NCBI GenBank assembly: GCA_001275005.1
Contig: JWZX01000771.1
Span: forward strand, 1-13,771
Direction: 5' to 3'
From: Chrysochromulina tobinii
Taxonomy: Eukaryota > Haptophyta > Prymnesiales > Chrysochromulinaceae
DNA length: 13,771 nt
Part shown: positions 13,401 to 13,771 of the stretch, piece by piece
Layout of the letters: the number at the start of each line of letters is the position of its first letter
Numbering within the stretch: position 1 is the stretch's first letter
Notes under the pieces: model-generated
What the model was told of the DNA's origin: nothing
What the model saw: only the letters and a program-made list of their open reading frames with translations
The model's database searches: none
Made by a program: the position numbers and the translations under genes

Positions 13401-13771
13401 TCAGACAGTGTTACCTGTAAACAGTGCTACACCTATCATGCAAATAGATCCCATCATGCAAAGGTACCCGCAGATGATGCACGCTCGCTGGAAGCCTATC
13501 AACTCTACCAGGCCGCCGCCCGCAAGCGGCCCCGTGGCTTCGCCTGCAGTGAACGCCAACATCGAGAGCGCCGCGATAGAGTCGGAGCTCTGATCCACAG
13601 AGAGGCCGCCCAGCTCCGCCGTGCGCACCATGATCGCGTTCACTGGGGTGAAGGCGAGCGCGCCGCCGATGCCCATCATGCAAAGAGAGCCGAGGGCGAG
13701 GCCGATGGCGCCTGCGCGAGTACCTTGCGCCAAGAAGGGCACCGGCGAGAGCGGGTAGATTTTTCCATGAG
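13401..13771 (-). CDS. Major Facilitator Superfamily transporter, C-terminal part (5' end outside window)
   Basis: The frame is open to the window edge (reading ...KIYPLSPVPFLAQG before the first listed residues) and stops at 13401-13403. It encodes the last three or so transmembrane segments: GAIGLALGSLCMMGIGGALA, then AALSMLAFTAGEATGPLAGG, and ACIICGYLCMMGSICMIGVA. The pattern GEATGPLAGGGLVELIGF matches the MFS motif C-like signature (G...GP..GG.L...GF) seen in drug/polyamine antiporters such as the SLC18B1-type group. Substrate cannot be told. A strong donor (TTTACAG|GTAACA at 13415/13414) lies six codons before the stop (the stop codon included), so the last exon may be elsewhere and the NTV ending could be an intron readthrough. 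Confidence 0.65.
   Translation of the reverse strand, partial: HGKIYPLSPVPFLAQGTRAGAIGLALGSLCMMGIGGALAFTPVNAIMVRTAELGGLSVDQSSDSIAALSMLAFTAGEATGPLAGGGLVELIGFQRACIICGYLCMMGSICMIGVALFTGNTV

Overview
The window looks like nuclear DNA of a unicellular flagellated alga, most probably a haptophyte-type protist (this assignment is inference). The reasons are GC-rich coding sequence with strong G/C preference at third codon positions, long intronless or intron-poor reading frames on both strands, AT-richer intergenic stretches, spliceosomal introns that include a probable GC-AG one, minisatellites inside introns, and eukaryote-only protein families: an axonemal dynein light chain domain, a dual-specificity phosphatase, ankyrin-RING, IQ motifs and an F-box/LRR-like protein. 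There is no sign of bacterial operons, CRISPR, tRNA or rRNA.

Layout. (1) Positions 1-2667, minus strand: 5' part of a multi-exon gene whose spliced product carries the axonemal dynein light chain (p28/DNALI1-type) coiled-coil domain. Five exons and four introns, all phase 0, can be modelled; three introns are built from short repeats. (2) 2695-4089, minus: an intronless fusion of a dual-specificity protein phosphatase with a SAM-dependent methyltransferase, ending 27 bp before the first ATG of gene 1. (3) 4274-5332, plus: a 352-aa F-box/LRR-like protein, divergent from gene 2 across 184 bp. (4) 5798-10177, plus: a 1459-aa low-complexity scaffold-like protein with an N-terminal folded domain, two IQ motifs, coiled-coil modules and many in-frame minisatellites. 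(5) 10431-12866, minus: an ankyrin-RING protein (putative E3 ubiquitin ligase), convergent with gene 4. (6) 13401-13771, minus: 3' part of a Major Facilitator Superfamily transporter that runs off the right edge.

No metabolic pathway ties the genes together; this is an ordinary gene-dense eukaryotic neighbourhood. Genes 1 and 4 could both serve the flagellum (gene 1 by family, gene 4 only by resemblance). The most notable signals are the intron architecture of gene 1 (a repeat-built intron bordered by a 30-bp copy of the next exon, and a shared CATCA-core repeat family in three introns), the phosphatase-methyltransferase fusion, and the homogenised ankyrin array whose repeats differ mainly at positions expected to lie on the binding surface.
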